Part shown: positions 54,341 to 62,501 of the stretch, piece after piece | Numbering within the stretch: the first letter of the stretch is position 1 | Layout of the letters: every line of letters begins with the position of its first letter | Assembly: GCA_963748315.1 (NCBI GenBank) | Contig: CAVVIK010000006.1 | Span: forward strand, 868,001 to 932,000 | Length of the DNA stretch: 64,000 nucleotides | From: DASPHG01 sp963748315 | GTDB taxonomy: Bacteria; Actinomycetota; Thermoleophilia; Solirubrobacterales; Thermoleophilaceae | Reading direction: 5' to 3' | The notes under the pieces: generated by a model | What the model was told of the DNA's origin: nothing | Databases searched by the model: none | The model's input: the letters and a program-made list of their open reading frames with translations, nothing else | Position numbers and translations under genes: made by a program

Positions 54341-55738
54341 CTAGAGCTCCTGTACTGCCCCGAGCACCTCGGTAATCGATTCCTTTGCGTCGCCGAAGAG
54401 CATGGAGGTCTTGGGGTCGTAGAACAGCGGGTTGTCTATACCCGCGAACCCCGAGGCCATGCTTCGCTTCAGCACGATTACCGCGCCGGACTCGTCCACG
54501 TTCAGGATCGGCATGCCGTAGATCGGGCTATCGGACTGGGTCCGAGCGGCCGGGTTGGTCACGTCGTTGGCCCCGATCACCAGCGAGACGTCGGTACGCG
54601 AGAACTCGCTGTTGATCTCGTCCATCTCCTTCAGCTGCTCGTACGGCACGTCGGCCTCGGCGAGCAGCACGTTCATGTGACCGGGCATGCGGCCCGCGAC
54701 CGGGTGGATCGCGAACTTGACCTCGACGCCGCGCTTCTCGAGCTCCTGTGACAGCTCGCGCACCGCGTGCTGTGCCTGCGCGACGGCCATCCCGTAGCCG
54801 GGCACGACGACGACCTGGCTCGCGTAGGAGAGCTGGATGGCGACGTCGTCCGCGGAGGTCGACGTGACGGTCCGGCCCTCGGCGTCGGCGGCGGCCGCGG
54901 GTGCCGCGACGGTTCCGCCGAAGCCGCCCATGACGATGTTCCCGATCGAGCGGTTCATCGCCTTCGCCATCAAGTTCGTGAGGATCGAGCCCGAGGCGCC
55001 GACGAGCATGCCGCCGACGATCAGCGCCGTGTTGTCGAGCGCCAGACCGGCGGCGGCCGCGGAGAGGCCCGTGAAGGCGTTCAGCAGCGAGATCACGACC
55101 GGCATGTCGGCGCCCCCGATCGGCAGCACGACCATGTTGCCGAGGAGCGCCGCGGAGACGAGGATCGCGATGAAGAGCGCCTCCGACTCCTCGCCCGCCG
55201 CGATCGCGACCGCACACCCGACCGCGACCAGCAGCAGCGCCGCGTTGATGATCGTCTGCCCCGGCAGCATGATCGGCCGGCCCGGCAGGATTTCCTGGAG
55301 CTTGGCGAACGCGATGTTCGAGCCCCAGAACGAGACCGAGCCGACGATCGCCGAGAAGAGGATCGGGATCATCTCCTCGAGCGGGATGTCGCCTCCGGCG
55401 TGCCGGAACTCCGCCCACGCCACCAGTGCCACTGCGCCGCCGCCGACGCCGTTGAACAGCGCCACCATCTGCGGCATCGCGGTCATCTTCACGTTGCGCG
55501 CGGCGGGGATGCCGATCGCCGTGCCGATCACCACGCCGACGACGATCAGCCCCCAGTCGTCGATCACGTCGTTGCACAACGTGGCGAAGACGGCCATCGC
55601 CATCCCGACAGCCGCGATCTTGTTGCCCTGGCGCGCGGTCGCCGGGTGCGTCAGCCGGCGCAGGCCGATGATGAAGAGCGCGAACGAGACGATGTACGCG
55701 CTCGCGATGAAGTCGGGGTCCTGGAGGAAGTCCTTCAT
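54341..55738 (-). CDS. pntB: NAD(P) transhydrogenase subunit beta
   Basis: A 465-residue membrane subunit of proton-translocating transhydrogenase, which uses the proton gradient to move hydride from NADH to NADP. The first 270 residues hold about nine hydrophobic spans. The C-terminal NADP-binding domain has VVVPGYGMAVAQAQHAVREL, HPVAGRMPGHMNVLLAEADV and NDVTNPAARTQSDSPIYGMP, all classic. ATG 55738 overlaps the upstream small subunit by 4 bases. Intact. Its TAG is immediately followed by the start of the gpgS-like gene. Confidence 0.95.
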   Translation of the reverse strand: MKDFLQDPDFIASAYIVSFALFIIGLRRLTHPATARQGNKIAAVGMAMAVFATLCNDVIDDWGLIVVGVVIGTAIGIPAARNVKMTAMPQMVALFNGVGGGAVALVAWAEFRHAGGDIPLEEMIPILFSAIVGSVSFWGSNIAFAKLQEILPGRPIMLPGQTIINAALLLVAVGCAVAIAAGEESEALFIAILVSAALLGNMVVLPIGGADMPVVISLLNAFTGLSAAAAGLALDNTALIVGGMLVGASGSILTNLMAKAMNRSIGNIVMGGFGGTVAAPAAAADAEGRTVTSTSADDVAIQLSYASQVVVVPGYGMAVAQAQHAVRELSQELEKRGVEVKFAIHPVAGRMPGHMNVLLAEADVPYEQLKEMDEINSEFSRTDVSLVIGANDVTNPAARTQSDSPIYGMPILNVDESGAVIVLKRSMASGFAGIDNPLFYDPKTSMLFGDAKESITEVLGAVQEL

Positions 55739-56040
55739 TCCTCGGACTCGTCCTTCTTCGGCGCCGGCTTCTTCTTGAACATCTCGAGCATCCGGTCGGT
55801 CACCAGGAAGCCGCCGACGACGTTGATCGTGCCGAAGGCGATCGCGATCACCAGGATGAGCTCGTCGAGCGTCCCCGTCGCCGGGCCGATCACGAGCAGG
55901 CCGCCGAGCACGACGATCCCGTGAATCGCGTTGGTGGCCGACATCAGCGGCGTGTGCAGCGTGTTCGGGATCTTCGAGATCACCTCGAAGCCGACGAAGG
56001 CCGCCAGCAGCAGGATCGTCAGCTCAGTCAGCAGATCCAC
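55735..56040 (-). CDS. NAD(P) transhydrogenase subunit alpha, membrane part (PntA2)
   Basis: A 101-residue protein for the transmembrane part of the alpha subunit, which in split-gene organisms is separate. Three hydrophobic segments (LTILLLAAFVGFEVI, AIHGIVVLGGLLVIG and LILVIAIAFGTINVVGGFLV) with the typical VGFEVISKIPNTLHTPLMSA between the first two. Ends DRMLEMFKKKPAPKK. It overlaps the gene for the NAD-binding part by 17 bases and pntB by 4. Confidence 0.93.
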   Translation of the reverse strand: MDLLTELTILLLAAFVGFEVISKIPNTLHTPLMSATNAIHGIVVLGGLLVIGPATGTLDELILVIAIAFGTINVVGGFLVTDRMLEMFKKKPAPKKDESEE

Positions 56041-57112
56041 TGACCATCGCTCCTTTCACGATCTCGTCCTCTGGATCGATCTTCAGTTCGCCCTCCTCGG
56101 TGATGAGCTCGAGCAGCGACTGGATGTTGCGCGCGTAGAGCTGCGACGCGTGGTCGGGCATCGTCGCCGGGAGGTTGAGCGGCGCGGTGATCGTGACGTC
56201 CTCGCGCACGATCGTCTCGCCCGCCTCGCTCAGCTCGCAGTTGCCGCCCGCCTCACCCGCGAGGTCGACGATCACCGACCCGGGCTTCATGTTCTTCACT
56301 GCCTGCGCGTTCAGGAGAAGCGGCGCGGGCTTCCCGGGAATGAGCGCTGTCGTAATTGCCGCATCGAAGTTCCCCGCGGCCTCGGCCAGCGCGTCCTGCT
56401 GACGCTTCTGCTGTTCGTCGCCGAGCGCCTTCGCATAGCCGCCCTCGCCCTCCGCGTCCGCCTCGAGATCGAGCTCGAGGAACTTGGCGCCAAGCGACTC
56501 GACCTGCTCCTTGACCGCCGCGCGCACGTCGTAGCCGGTCACCTGAGCGCCGAGCCGGCGCGCGGTCGCGATCGCCTGGAGCCCCGCCACCCCAGCGCCC
56601 AGCACCAGCACCTTCGCCGGCTTGACCGTCCCGGCTGCGGTGGTGAGCATCGGAAAGAAGCGCGTGAGGCTCTCGGCGGCGATCAGCGCCGCGCGGTAGC
56701 CGCCGACGGTCGCCTGCGAGGAGAGCGCGTCCATCGACTGCGCACGCGTGATCCGGGGCACGGATTCGAGCGCGAACGCCTTCACACCGGCGGAATCGAG
56801 CGCTTGGACGACCTCGGGGGAGGTGAGCGGAGCGAGGAAGCCGATGTACACGGAGCCGCTCTTCAGCCGCCCGATCTCCTCCTGGCTCGGCGGCGCGACC
56901 TTCACCACCACGTCGCCGCCCCATGCCTCGTCCGCCGAGACGATGCTGGCGCCCGCCTCCTCGAACATCGCATCGGGGAGAAGTGCGCCCTCGCCCGCGC
57001 CACGCTCGAGCGCGACCTCGATCCCACGCGGTTTCAGGCGCGTCACGACCTCTGGCACGAGCGCCACCCTCCGCTCGCCGGCAGCCGTCTCCTTGGGTAC
57101 AGACACCTTCAC
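56024..57112 (-). CDS. pntA: NAD(P) transhydrogenase subunit alpha, NAD-binding part (PntA1)
   Basis: The soluble NAD(H)-binding part, 362 residues from GTG 57112 (VKVSVPKETAAGERRVALVP, the usual N-terminus). A TTG at 57136 would add eight residues. The alanine dehydrogenase/PNT fold has the dinucleotide motif VLGAGVAGLQAIATARRLGA near residue 170, and the QATVGGYRAALIAAE and ITTALIPGKPAP segments. Split alpha subunits as here are common in actinobacteria and alphaproteobacteria. The start is only 26 bases from the divergent ligase-type gene, so the two share promoter space. First gene of the pnt operon. Confidence 0.95.
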   Translation of the reverse strand: MKVSVPKETAAGERRVALVPEVVTRLKPRGIEVALERGAGEGALLPDAMFEEAGASIVSADEAWGGDVVVKVAPPSQEEIGRLKSGSVYIGFLAPLTSPEVVQALDSAGVKAFALESVPRITRAQSMDALSSQATVGGYRAALIAAESLTRFFPMLTTAAGTVKPAKVLVLGAGVAGLQAIATARRLGAQVTGYDVRAAVKEQVESLGAKFLELDLEADAEGEGGYAKALGDEQQKRQQDALAEAAGNFDAAITTALIPGKPAPLLLNAQAVKNMKPGSVIVDLAGEAGGNCELSEAGETIVREDVTITAPLNLPATMPDHASQLYARNIQSLLELITEEGELKIDPEDEIVKGAMVSGSAD

Positions 57113-57138
57113 AGAGCGCGGCAGGCTATAGATCAAGC

Positions 57139-58062
57139 ATGGAGGTCGATGTCCAGGGCAGGCACCTGAAGCTCTCCAATCTCGACAAGGTCATGTACCC
57201 GGCCGCGGGGTTCACGAAGGGCCACGTGATCGACTACTACACGCGGATCGCGCCGGCGATGCTCGAGCATCTGCGGGACCGGCCCCTCACACGGATCCGC
57301 TACCCGAACGGCGTCGACGAAAAGTTCTTCTACGAGAAGAACTGTCCGGACCACCGGCCGGAGTGGGTCGAGGTCGCGCGTATCTTCACGCGCGGCACGG
57401 GGCGCTGGGGCGGCGAGGGCCGCGGGCCGCGCGACATCGACTTCTGCCTCGCGAACGACCTGCCGACGCTCATCTGGCTGGCGAACCTCGCAGCGCTCGA
57501 GCTGCACACCTCGCTGGGCACGGCGACGGCGTACGACCACCCGACGATGGTGGCGTTCGATCTCGACCCGGGGCCGCCCGCGACGATCGTCGAGTGCTGC
57601 CGCGTCGCGCTGCTGCTGCGCGACATGTTCGAGCGCCTCGGGCTCAGCTGCTTTCCAAAGACATCCGGCTCGAAGGGGATGCAGGTCTATCTGCCGCTGA
57701 ACACGCCGGCGACCTACGACGAGACCACGCCGTTCGCGCGCGCCGTCGCCGAGCTGCTCGAGCAGGAGCACCGGGACCTCGTCGTCTCGCAGCAGAGCAA
57801 GGAGTTGCGCAAGGGCAAGGTCCTGGTCGACTGGAGCCAGAACGTCGACTTCAAGACGACGGTCTGCGTGTACTCGCTGAGAGCGCGCGAGCAGCCCACG
57901 GTTTCGACGCCGATCACGTGGGAGGAGGTCGAGAGCGCGGAGGAGCCGGAGGATCTCCGCTTCGAGGCGCAGGATGTGCTCGAACGGGTCGAGCGCCATG
58001 GCGACCTCTACGCGCCAGTGCTGGAGCTCGAGCAACGTTTGCCGCCCGGTCTGGGCGGATAA
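57139..58062 (+). CDS. ligD: LigD polymerase-domain protein (non-homologous end joining)
   Basis: A 307-residue stand-alone polymerase/primase domain of the LigD type used in bacterial non-homologous end joining. The fold starts NLDKVMYPAAGFTKGHVIDY; the metal-binding acidic motif is in VAFDLDPGPPA, with the second acidic residue in KVLVDWSQN. KTSGSKGMQVYLPL is the conserved GSKG loop. There is no ligase or nuclease domain, and no Ku gene is in the window, so partner proteins are elsewhere. ATG 57139 has a -10-like TATAGA six bases before it and no ribosome site, a further leaderless candidate. Confidence 0.9.
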   Translation: MEVDVQGRHLKLSNLDKVMYPAAGFTKGHVIDYYTRIAPAMLEHLRDRPLTRIRYPNGVDEKFFYEKNCPDHRPEWVEVARIFTRGTGRWGGEGRGPRDIDFCLANDLPTLIWLANLAALELHTSLGTATAYDHPTMVAFDLDPGPPATIVECCRVALLLRDMFERLGLSCFPKTSGSKGMQVYLPLNTPATYDETTPFARAVAELLEQEHRDLVVSQQSKELRKGKVLVDWSQNVDFKTTVCVYSLRAREQPTVSTPITWEEVESAEEPEDLRFEAQDVLERVERHGDLYAPVLELEQRLPPGLGG

Positions 58063-58068
58063 CCCCGA

Positions 58069-58566
58069 GTGACGATGCCGACCGACACGCCCACGCGCGA
58101 CCAGGTGAACGGGTCGCGTGCCGATGCGCCAACGGAGCCCAACGACTACATGGCGCTGAACGCGGTGTTCGCGGCGATGCTCGCGGGCGTCGTCGTCGCC
58201 ACGCGCGAGAAGACACGGGCGAGCGAGCCCCTGACCTCGCGCGATCTCGCCGTCACGGGCGCTGCCAGCTTCGCGCTTGCGAAGGTGATCTCGCGCGAGC
58301 GAATCGGCACGTGGGTGCGCGAGCCTTTCGTCGAGGAGGAGGCCGGCGGCAGGCCGCGCGGGCGTGGCCTCCGTCACGCGGTCGGCGAGCTTCTCACCTG
58401 CACCCGCTGTGTCGGCGCGTGGACCGCGCTCGGGCTCGTCGGGCTGCGGCTGACCTCGCCGGCGACCGGCCGCGTGGTCAACGACGTGCTCGCCGTGTCG
58501 GCGATGAACGATTGGCTCCAGGCCTCGTTCAAGCTGCTGTGCGCGAAGGCCGACGCGAAGTCCTAG
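58069..58566 (+). CDS. DUF1360 family protein
   Basis: A 165-residue protein of the DUF1360 family. Its hallmark is the C-terminal segment ELLTCTRCVGAWTALGLVGL, in which a CxxC pair precedes a hydrophobic helix; further weak hydrophobic stretches lie at about 28-40 and 60-75. An SRERIGTWVREPFVEEE segment is also typical. Function unknown. GTG 58069 follows the LigD-polymerase gene by six bases, and its stop shares a base with the next start, so the three genes are one unit. Confidence 0.88.
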   Translation: MTMPTDTPTRDQVNGSRADAPTEPNDYMALNAVFAAMLAGVVVATREKTRASEPLTSRDLAVTGAASFALAKVISRERIGTWVREPFVEEEAGGRPRGRGLRHAVGELLTCTRCVGAWTALGLVGLRLTSPATGRVVNDVLAVSAMNDWLQASFKLLCAKADAKS

Positions 58567-59215
58567 TGCCGCACGCGATCCTCGACGTCGATGGCACGCT
58601 CGTCGACACGAACTACCAGCACGCGATCGCCTGGTACCGCGCGTTTCGCCAGCACGGCAAGGTGCTGCCGATCTGGCGAATTCATCGCCACATCGGCATG
58701 GGCGGGGACCAGCTCGTCGCTGCGCTCACGGACGAGGAATGGGACCGCGAGCACGGCGACGATGTCCGCACTGCGGAGAAGGCGCTCTACATGGCGCTGA
58801 TCGAGGAGGTCGAGCCGCTCGACGGTGCGCGCGGAGCTGATCGAGGACCTGAAGGGGCGCGGCCACCAGGTCGTGCTCGCCAGCTCCGCGAAGGAGAACG
58901 AGGTCGAGCACTACCTCGACCTGCTCGACGCACGCGAGCTTGCCGACGACTGGACGACGTCTGCCGACGTCGACGCCACCAAACCCGAGCCCGACCTCGT
59001 GAAGGCGGCCATCGACAAGGCGGGTGGCGGCGAGGCGGTGATGGTCGGCGATACGACCTGGGACGTCGAGGCCGCGAAGCGCGCCGGAGTCGAGACGATC
59101 ACCGTCCTCACCGGCGGCTTCAGCGAGGCGGAGCTGCGCGACGCCGGCGCCGGCTGGACGTTCGAGTCGATCCAGGCGCTGCGCGACGCAGCTGGCCAAG
59201 ACGCCGCTCGGCTAG
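58566..59215 (+). CDS. HAD-superfamily hydrolase (two frameshifts)
   Basis: A phosphatase-like HAD protein of about 215 residues restored. GTG 58566 starts PHAILDVDGTLVDTNYQH, the DxDxT/V nucleophile motif. The cap domain contains WRIHRHIGMGGDQLVAALTD. A one-base extra G near 58824 breaks the frame. It resumes as AELIEDLKGRGHQVVLASSA (motif II Ser), then the motif III Lys in DATKPEPDLV and motif IV MVGDTTWDVEAAKRAG. A second shift near 59186 precedes the end QLAKTPLG at TAG (59213-59215). The stop overlaps that of the convergent ANTAR gene. Substrate unknown; beta-phosphoglucomutase-like or phosphoglycolate-phosphatase-like forms are typical. Confidence 0.85.
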
Positions 59216-59799
59216 GCGACGTCACTCGCTACGTCGTACACGCGCCGGTTGTTCGAGCGCGCCTCGGAGCGGAGCATCTCGAACGCCTCGCGGTCGGACA
59301 CGCCGTGGCGCTCCATCAGGATGCCCTTCGCGCGTTCGATCGTCGCGCGGCGGGCGATCGCGTCCTCGAGTTTGCCGACGGCGTCGCCGAGCTCGCTCAG
59401 CTCCGCGAAGCGGCGCACTGCGATCTTCAGCGAGCTCTTCACGCTCTCCTCGTCGACGGGCTGCGCGTACGCGATGATGCCGCGCTCGGCCGCGCGCGCG
59501 ACGAAGTCGGGATCCTCCTTGTCGAGCAACGCCACGACCGGGCAACCGCCAACCTCGATCAGCTCCTCGATCAGGTCGAGCGCGTGCTCGTCGTCCGAGT
59601 GAAGCTTGACCATCGCCACCTGCGGGTCCTCCTGCGCGATCGCCTCCGAGGCGCCCGCGGTCGAGACCGCCCGTGCCACCACCTCGTGGCCGAGCGAGCG
59701 CAGAATCGCCGCGACGCCGTCGAGTGCCTGTTTGTCCTCGTCCGCCACGAGCACGCGGAGCCCGCCGTCGAGCTTCTCGATGAGGGACTTTGGGGCCAA
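59212..59799 (-). CDS. Response regulator with ANTAR RNA-binding domain
   Basis: A 195-residue antiterminator-type regulator. The receiver-like domain (residues 14-125) has VLVADEDKQALDGVAAILRS, but the usual phospho-acceptor Asp position reads Lys-Leu-His (VAMVKLHSDDE), so phosphorylation is doubtful. The C-terminal ANTAR domain (about 140-190) has the RNA-binding pattern ARRATIERAKGILMERHGVS and EAFEMLRSEARSNNR. Such proteins bind a two-hexaloop RNA in leaders of target mRNAs. Start TTG 59799. It is divergent from the sigma factor gene and convergent with the HAD gene. Confidence 0.88.
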   Translation of the reverse strand: MAPKSLIEKLDGGLRVLVADEDKQALDGVAAILRSLGHEVVARAVSTAGASEAIAQEDPQVAMVKLHSDDEHALDLIEELIEVGGCPVVALLDKEDPDFVARAAERGIIAYAQPVDEESVKSSLKIAVRRFAELSELGDAVGKLEDAIARRATIERAKGILMERHGVSDREAFEMLRSEARSNNRRVYDVASDVA

Positions 59800-59903
59800 G
59801 TCAGCCGCCCCTCGCGTTGCTAGCCTTGCCGCTACCGCGCAGGCCGAGCCCCCCGCTCGCGCGACACCGCTCGCGAGACACGGAAGAGGGCTTCGGTTGC
59901 TGG

Positions 59904-60761
59904 TTGAGAATCACGGTTCGGTCAGGGAATTCCAGTTCCCCCGGCGGTCCAGAACCGGAAAAGTACAAGCTGTCCGGCGCCAAGCGCAACGATGAAGAGC
60001 GCCGGCTCTTCGAGGCCTACCTCAAGGGCGGCGACCTCTCGGCGCGCGAACGCCTGGTCACGCGCTTCCTCCCCTTGGCCCGCCAACTGGCGCGGCGCTA
60101 CGGCGCCGCCGGCGAGCCGATCGACGACCTGATCCAGGTGGCGAGCGTCGGGCTGGTCAAGGCGATCGACCGCTATGAGCTCGACCGCGGGACGGCGTTC
60201 TCGAGCTTCGCGGTGCCCACGATCCTGGGCGAGATCAAGCGCCACTTTCGCGACGCGGGCTGGACCGTCCGCGTCCCGCGCGCGATCCAGGAGCGGCGAA
60301 TCAAGATCAACCGCGCGATCCCTGCACTCACCGGCAAGCTGGGGCGCTCACCGACGACGGCCGAGATCGCGGAGAGCATCGGGGCGTCGAGCGAGGAGGT
60401 GCTCGAGGCGCTGGAGGCGGCGGTCGCGTACGAGCCGGTCTCGCTCGACACCTCACCCGGCGCCGAGGAGGACGACGACACCTTGGCCCAGTCGATCGGC
60501 GCGGAGGACCACGGCTACGAGCTCGTGGAGTGGGGCGCCGCCCTCGCGCCCGCGATGCGGGCGCTGCCGGAGCGTGAGCGGCTGATCCTGTACATGCGCT
60601 TCGTCAAGGACATGACCCAGTCCGAGATCGCCGACCGAATCGGCATCTCGCAGATGCACGTCTCGCGCCTGATCCGCAAGGCGCTCGAGGGCGATGCGAG
60701 AAGAACGTGCCGGATTAGCCAGCGGACTAGTCGACGAGCGTCTGCTTGTCGCGCTCGGTGA
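59904..60761 (+). CDS. SigB/SigF/SigG-type alternative sigma factor
   Basis: RNA polymerase sigma-70-family factor with regions 2, 3 and 4, of the SigB/SigF (stress and sporulation) group. Region 2 has ERLVTRFLPLARQLARRYGA and DLIQVASVGLVKAIDRYELD, and GTAFSSFAVPTILGEIKRHF. Region 3 has VRVPRAIQERRIKINRAIPA. Region 4 has LPERERLILYMRFVKDMTQS and the helix-turn-helix EIADRIGISQMHVSRLIRKA. The start is uncertain: TTG 59904 is given, and a CTG at 59970 is possible. A weak GGTTG and GGGAAT pair at 59902-59930 resembles a SigB-type promoter with an 18-base spacer. The last 15 or so residues past SRLIRKALEG look out of frame and overlap the convergent gene by 35 bases; a base error at the end is suspected. 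Confidence 0.9.
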   Translation: MRITVRSGNSSSPGGPEPEKYKLSGAKRNDEERRLFEAYLKGGDLSARERLVTRFLPLARQLARRYGAAGEPIDDLIQVASVGLVKAIDRYELDRGTAFSSFAVPTILGEIKRHFRDAGWTVRVPRAIQERRIKINRAIPALTGKLGRSPTTAEIAESIGASSEEVLEALEAAVAYEPVSLDTSPGAEEDDDTLAQSIGAEDHGYELVEWGAALAPAMRALPERERLILYMRFVKDMTQSEIADRIGISQMHVSRLIRKALEGDARRTCRISQRTSRRASACRAR

Positions 60762-60966
60762 ACTCGATCGGATCGGAGTCGGCCTCCGCGCGGAAGCCCT
60801 CCATGCGCTGAGCCGCCGACGACCGGCGGCGGAACTCGGTCGCCGCGAGGATCACGATGAGGATGGCCACGATCGGGATCGCAAAGATCGGCGCGCCGGG
60901 CACGAGCGCCGCACCTAGCAGGAGACCGACGATTGCTGCAGCTACGACGAAAGTCACGGCGGGCAT
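60727..60966 (-). CDS. Small membrane protein, 79 residues
   Basis: Two hydrophobic segments (TFVVAAAIVGLLLGAALVP and IFAIPIVAILIVILA) followed by a polar, charged tail (EFRRRSSAAQRMEGFRAEAD and onward). ATG 60966 has a GAGGGG ribosome site directly before it and starts four bases after the 50-residue membrane peptide stop, so the two are one operon. Not recognised as a named family; the pattern is typical of small hydrophobic partners near stress regulators in actinobacteria. Confidence 0.7.
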   Translation of the reverse strand: MPAVTFVVAAAIVGLLLGAALVPGAPIFAIPIVAILIVILAATEFRRRSSAAQRMEGFRAEADSDPIEFTERDKQTLVD

Positions 60967-60970
60967 CCCC

Positions 60971-61123
60971 TCAACGCCTTCCGAGCCCGTATCCGCCGGA
61001 CGGGATGCTGGCGAGCAGGACGACAATTGCGGCGACGATGCCGACGATCGCGGGCAGGCCGAGCGCCACGCACAGGGCGTACACAAGGGCTGCTACCAGC
61101 ACTGCAATTACGAGACCGATCAT
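60971..61123 (-). CDS. 50-residue hydrophobic membrane peptide
   Basis: ATG 61123, preceded by a strong AGAGGAG site with six-base spacing, opens a 50-codon gene. It is almost wholly hydrophobic: IGLVIAVLVAALVYALCVAL, then GLPAIVGIVAAIVVLLASIP, ending SGGYGLGRR. It contains two helices with one Cys. Its stop is four bases before the ATG of the 79-residue membrane protein. Too small for standard gene finders, but the ribosome site, spacing and codon use support it as real. Function unknown. Confidence 0.6.
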   Translation of the reverse strand: MIGLVIAVLVAALVYALCVALGLPAIVGIVAAIVVLLASIPSGGYGLGRR

Positions 61124-61183
61124 CTGAGCTCCTCTGCCTGAGTCGGTACGAGAGTGTTACCCGGTCGCGGCGTGCGCCGAAAC

Positions 61184-61483
61184 TCAGGCAGCGCGGCGCG
61201 CACGCTGGTCGCGGTCCATCCGCTCGAGCTCGCGCTTCAACTCTTCGCGCAGCTCGGCCACCTCGTCGGCGCCCATCGCCTCCGCGAGCTCCGTGCTCGC
61301 ACGCTCGAGTTCCCGCTCGGCCGTGCCGTCGTCGAGCTTGCCGCGCACCTCGAGCGCACGCTCCTTCACGTCGCCGGCGAGCGGCTGCAGCCGCTGGCGC
61401 TCCTCAGGCGCCAGGCCCTCCCACCGGCGGTAGAGGAGCCGCGCGATCCGGACCGCGACGGAGGCACCGAACGAGTTCGCCAT
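61184..61483 (-). CDS. Hypothetical coiled-coil protein, 99 residues
   Basis: Short soluble protein with a slightly hydrophobic N-terminus (NSFGASVAVRIARLLYRRWE) and then long charged helices with heptad-like spacing (RLQPLAGDVKERALEVRGKL, DEVAELREELKRELERMDRD). Probably a coiled coil. Start ATG 61483, which lies 41 bases before the divergent dehydrogenase gene. No named family recognised. Confidence 0.65.
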   Translation of the reverse strand: MANSFGASVAVRIARLLYRRWEGLAPEERQRLQPLAGDVKERALEVRGKLDDGTAERELERASTELAEAMGADEVAELREELKRELERMDRDQRARRAA

Positions 61484-61523
61484 GCACCCATGGTGGCCGT
61501 GCGAGAGGACGTAACCTCGCATC

Positions 61524-62501
61524 GTGCACGCGATGGTGCTTCGAGCCGCCGGCCGGCCGCTCGAGCCGGCCGAGATCCGCGACCCGGTCCCCGGGGACGG
61601 CGAGGTCCTGGTCGAGGTCGCGGCATGCGGCGTCTGCCGGACGGACCTGCACATCGTGGACGGCGAGCTCGCCGAGCCGAAGCTGCCGCTGGTGCCGGGG
61701 CACCAGATCGTCGGCACAGTGGTCGCAGACGGCGAGCGGTTCGCTGCAGGCGATCGGATCGGGATCCCGTGGCTCGGCAGGACCTGCGGGCGCTGCCCCT
61801 ACTGCCTCTCCGGCCGGGAGAACCTGTGCGATGCGCCGACGTTCACGGGCTACGACCGCGATGGGGGATACGCGGAGCTCGCGGTCGCCACCGAGGCCTA
61901 CGCGTTTCCGCTGCCGGCCGGCCTGGCGGCACTCGAGGCCGCGCCGCTCTTGTGCGCGGGCCTGATCGGCTATCGCGCGCTGCGCATGACGGGCGACGCC
62001 GAGCGGCTCGGGCTGTACGGCTTCGGCGCGGCCGCGCACATCATCTGCCAGGTCGCGCGGAGCCAGGGCAGGCGCGTCTTCGCGTTCACGCGGGCCGGAG
62101 ACGAGGCGTCGCAGCGGTTCGCGCGCGAGCTGGGTGCGGAATGGGCGGGCGATGCGCTCGGGCCGGCTCCCGAGGAGCTCGACGCGGCGATCCTGTTCGC
62201 GCCCGTCGGGGAGCACGTCCCGGCGGCGCTGCGAGCGACGGCCAAGGGCGGGGCAGTCGTGTGCGCGGGCATCCACATGAGCGACATCCCCTCGTTCCCG
62301 TACGAGCTCCTGTGGGGGGAGCGGTCCGTGCGGAGCGTTGCGAACCTCACGCGCCATGACGGCGAGGAGTTCCTCGCCCTCGCGCCCACGGTCCCCGTGC
62401 GGGCGGTCGTCACCGAGTACCCGCTCGAGCGCGCGAACGAGGCCCTTGACGACCTCCGGGCGGGCCGTCTGGACGGATCCGCCGTATTGTCCGTCCCATG
62501 A
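61524..62501 (+). CDS. Zinc-dependent alcohol dehydrogenase
   Basis: A 325-residue medium-chain zinc alcohol dehydrogenase. Catalytic zinc ligands are in CGVCRTDLHIVDGELAEPK and GHQIVGTVV (His-Glu pattern replaced by His-Gln-Ile), and the structural zinc site is CGRCPYCLSGRENLC, with four Cys. The Rossmann fold motif is GLYGFGAAAHIICQVA (GxGxxxG-like). Resembles AdhP-like and CADH-type enzymes for primary alcohols. GTG 61524; its TGA overlaps the thioredoxin-fold gene as ATGA. Substrate not determined. Confidence 0.9.
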   Translation: MHAMVLRAAGRPLEPAEIRDPVPGDGEVLVEVAACGVCRTDLHIVDGELAEPKLPLVPGHQIVGTVVADGERFAAGDRIGIPWLGRTCGRCPYCLSGRENLCDAPTFTGYDRDGGYAELAVATEAYAFPLPAGLAALEAAPLLCAGLIGYRALRMTGDAERLGLYGFGAAAHIICQVARSQGRRVFAFTRAGDEASQRFARELGAEWAGDALGPAPEELDAAILFAPVGEHVPAALRATAKGGAVVCAGIHMSDIPSFPYELLWGERSVRSVANLTRHDGEEFLALAPTVPVRAVVTEYPLERANEALDDLRAGRLDGSAVLSVP

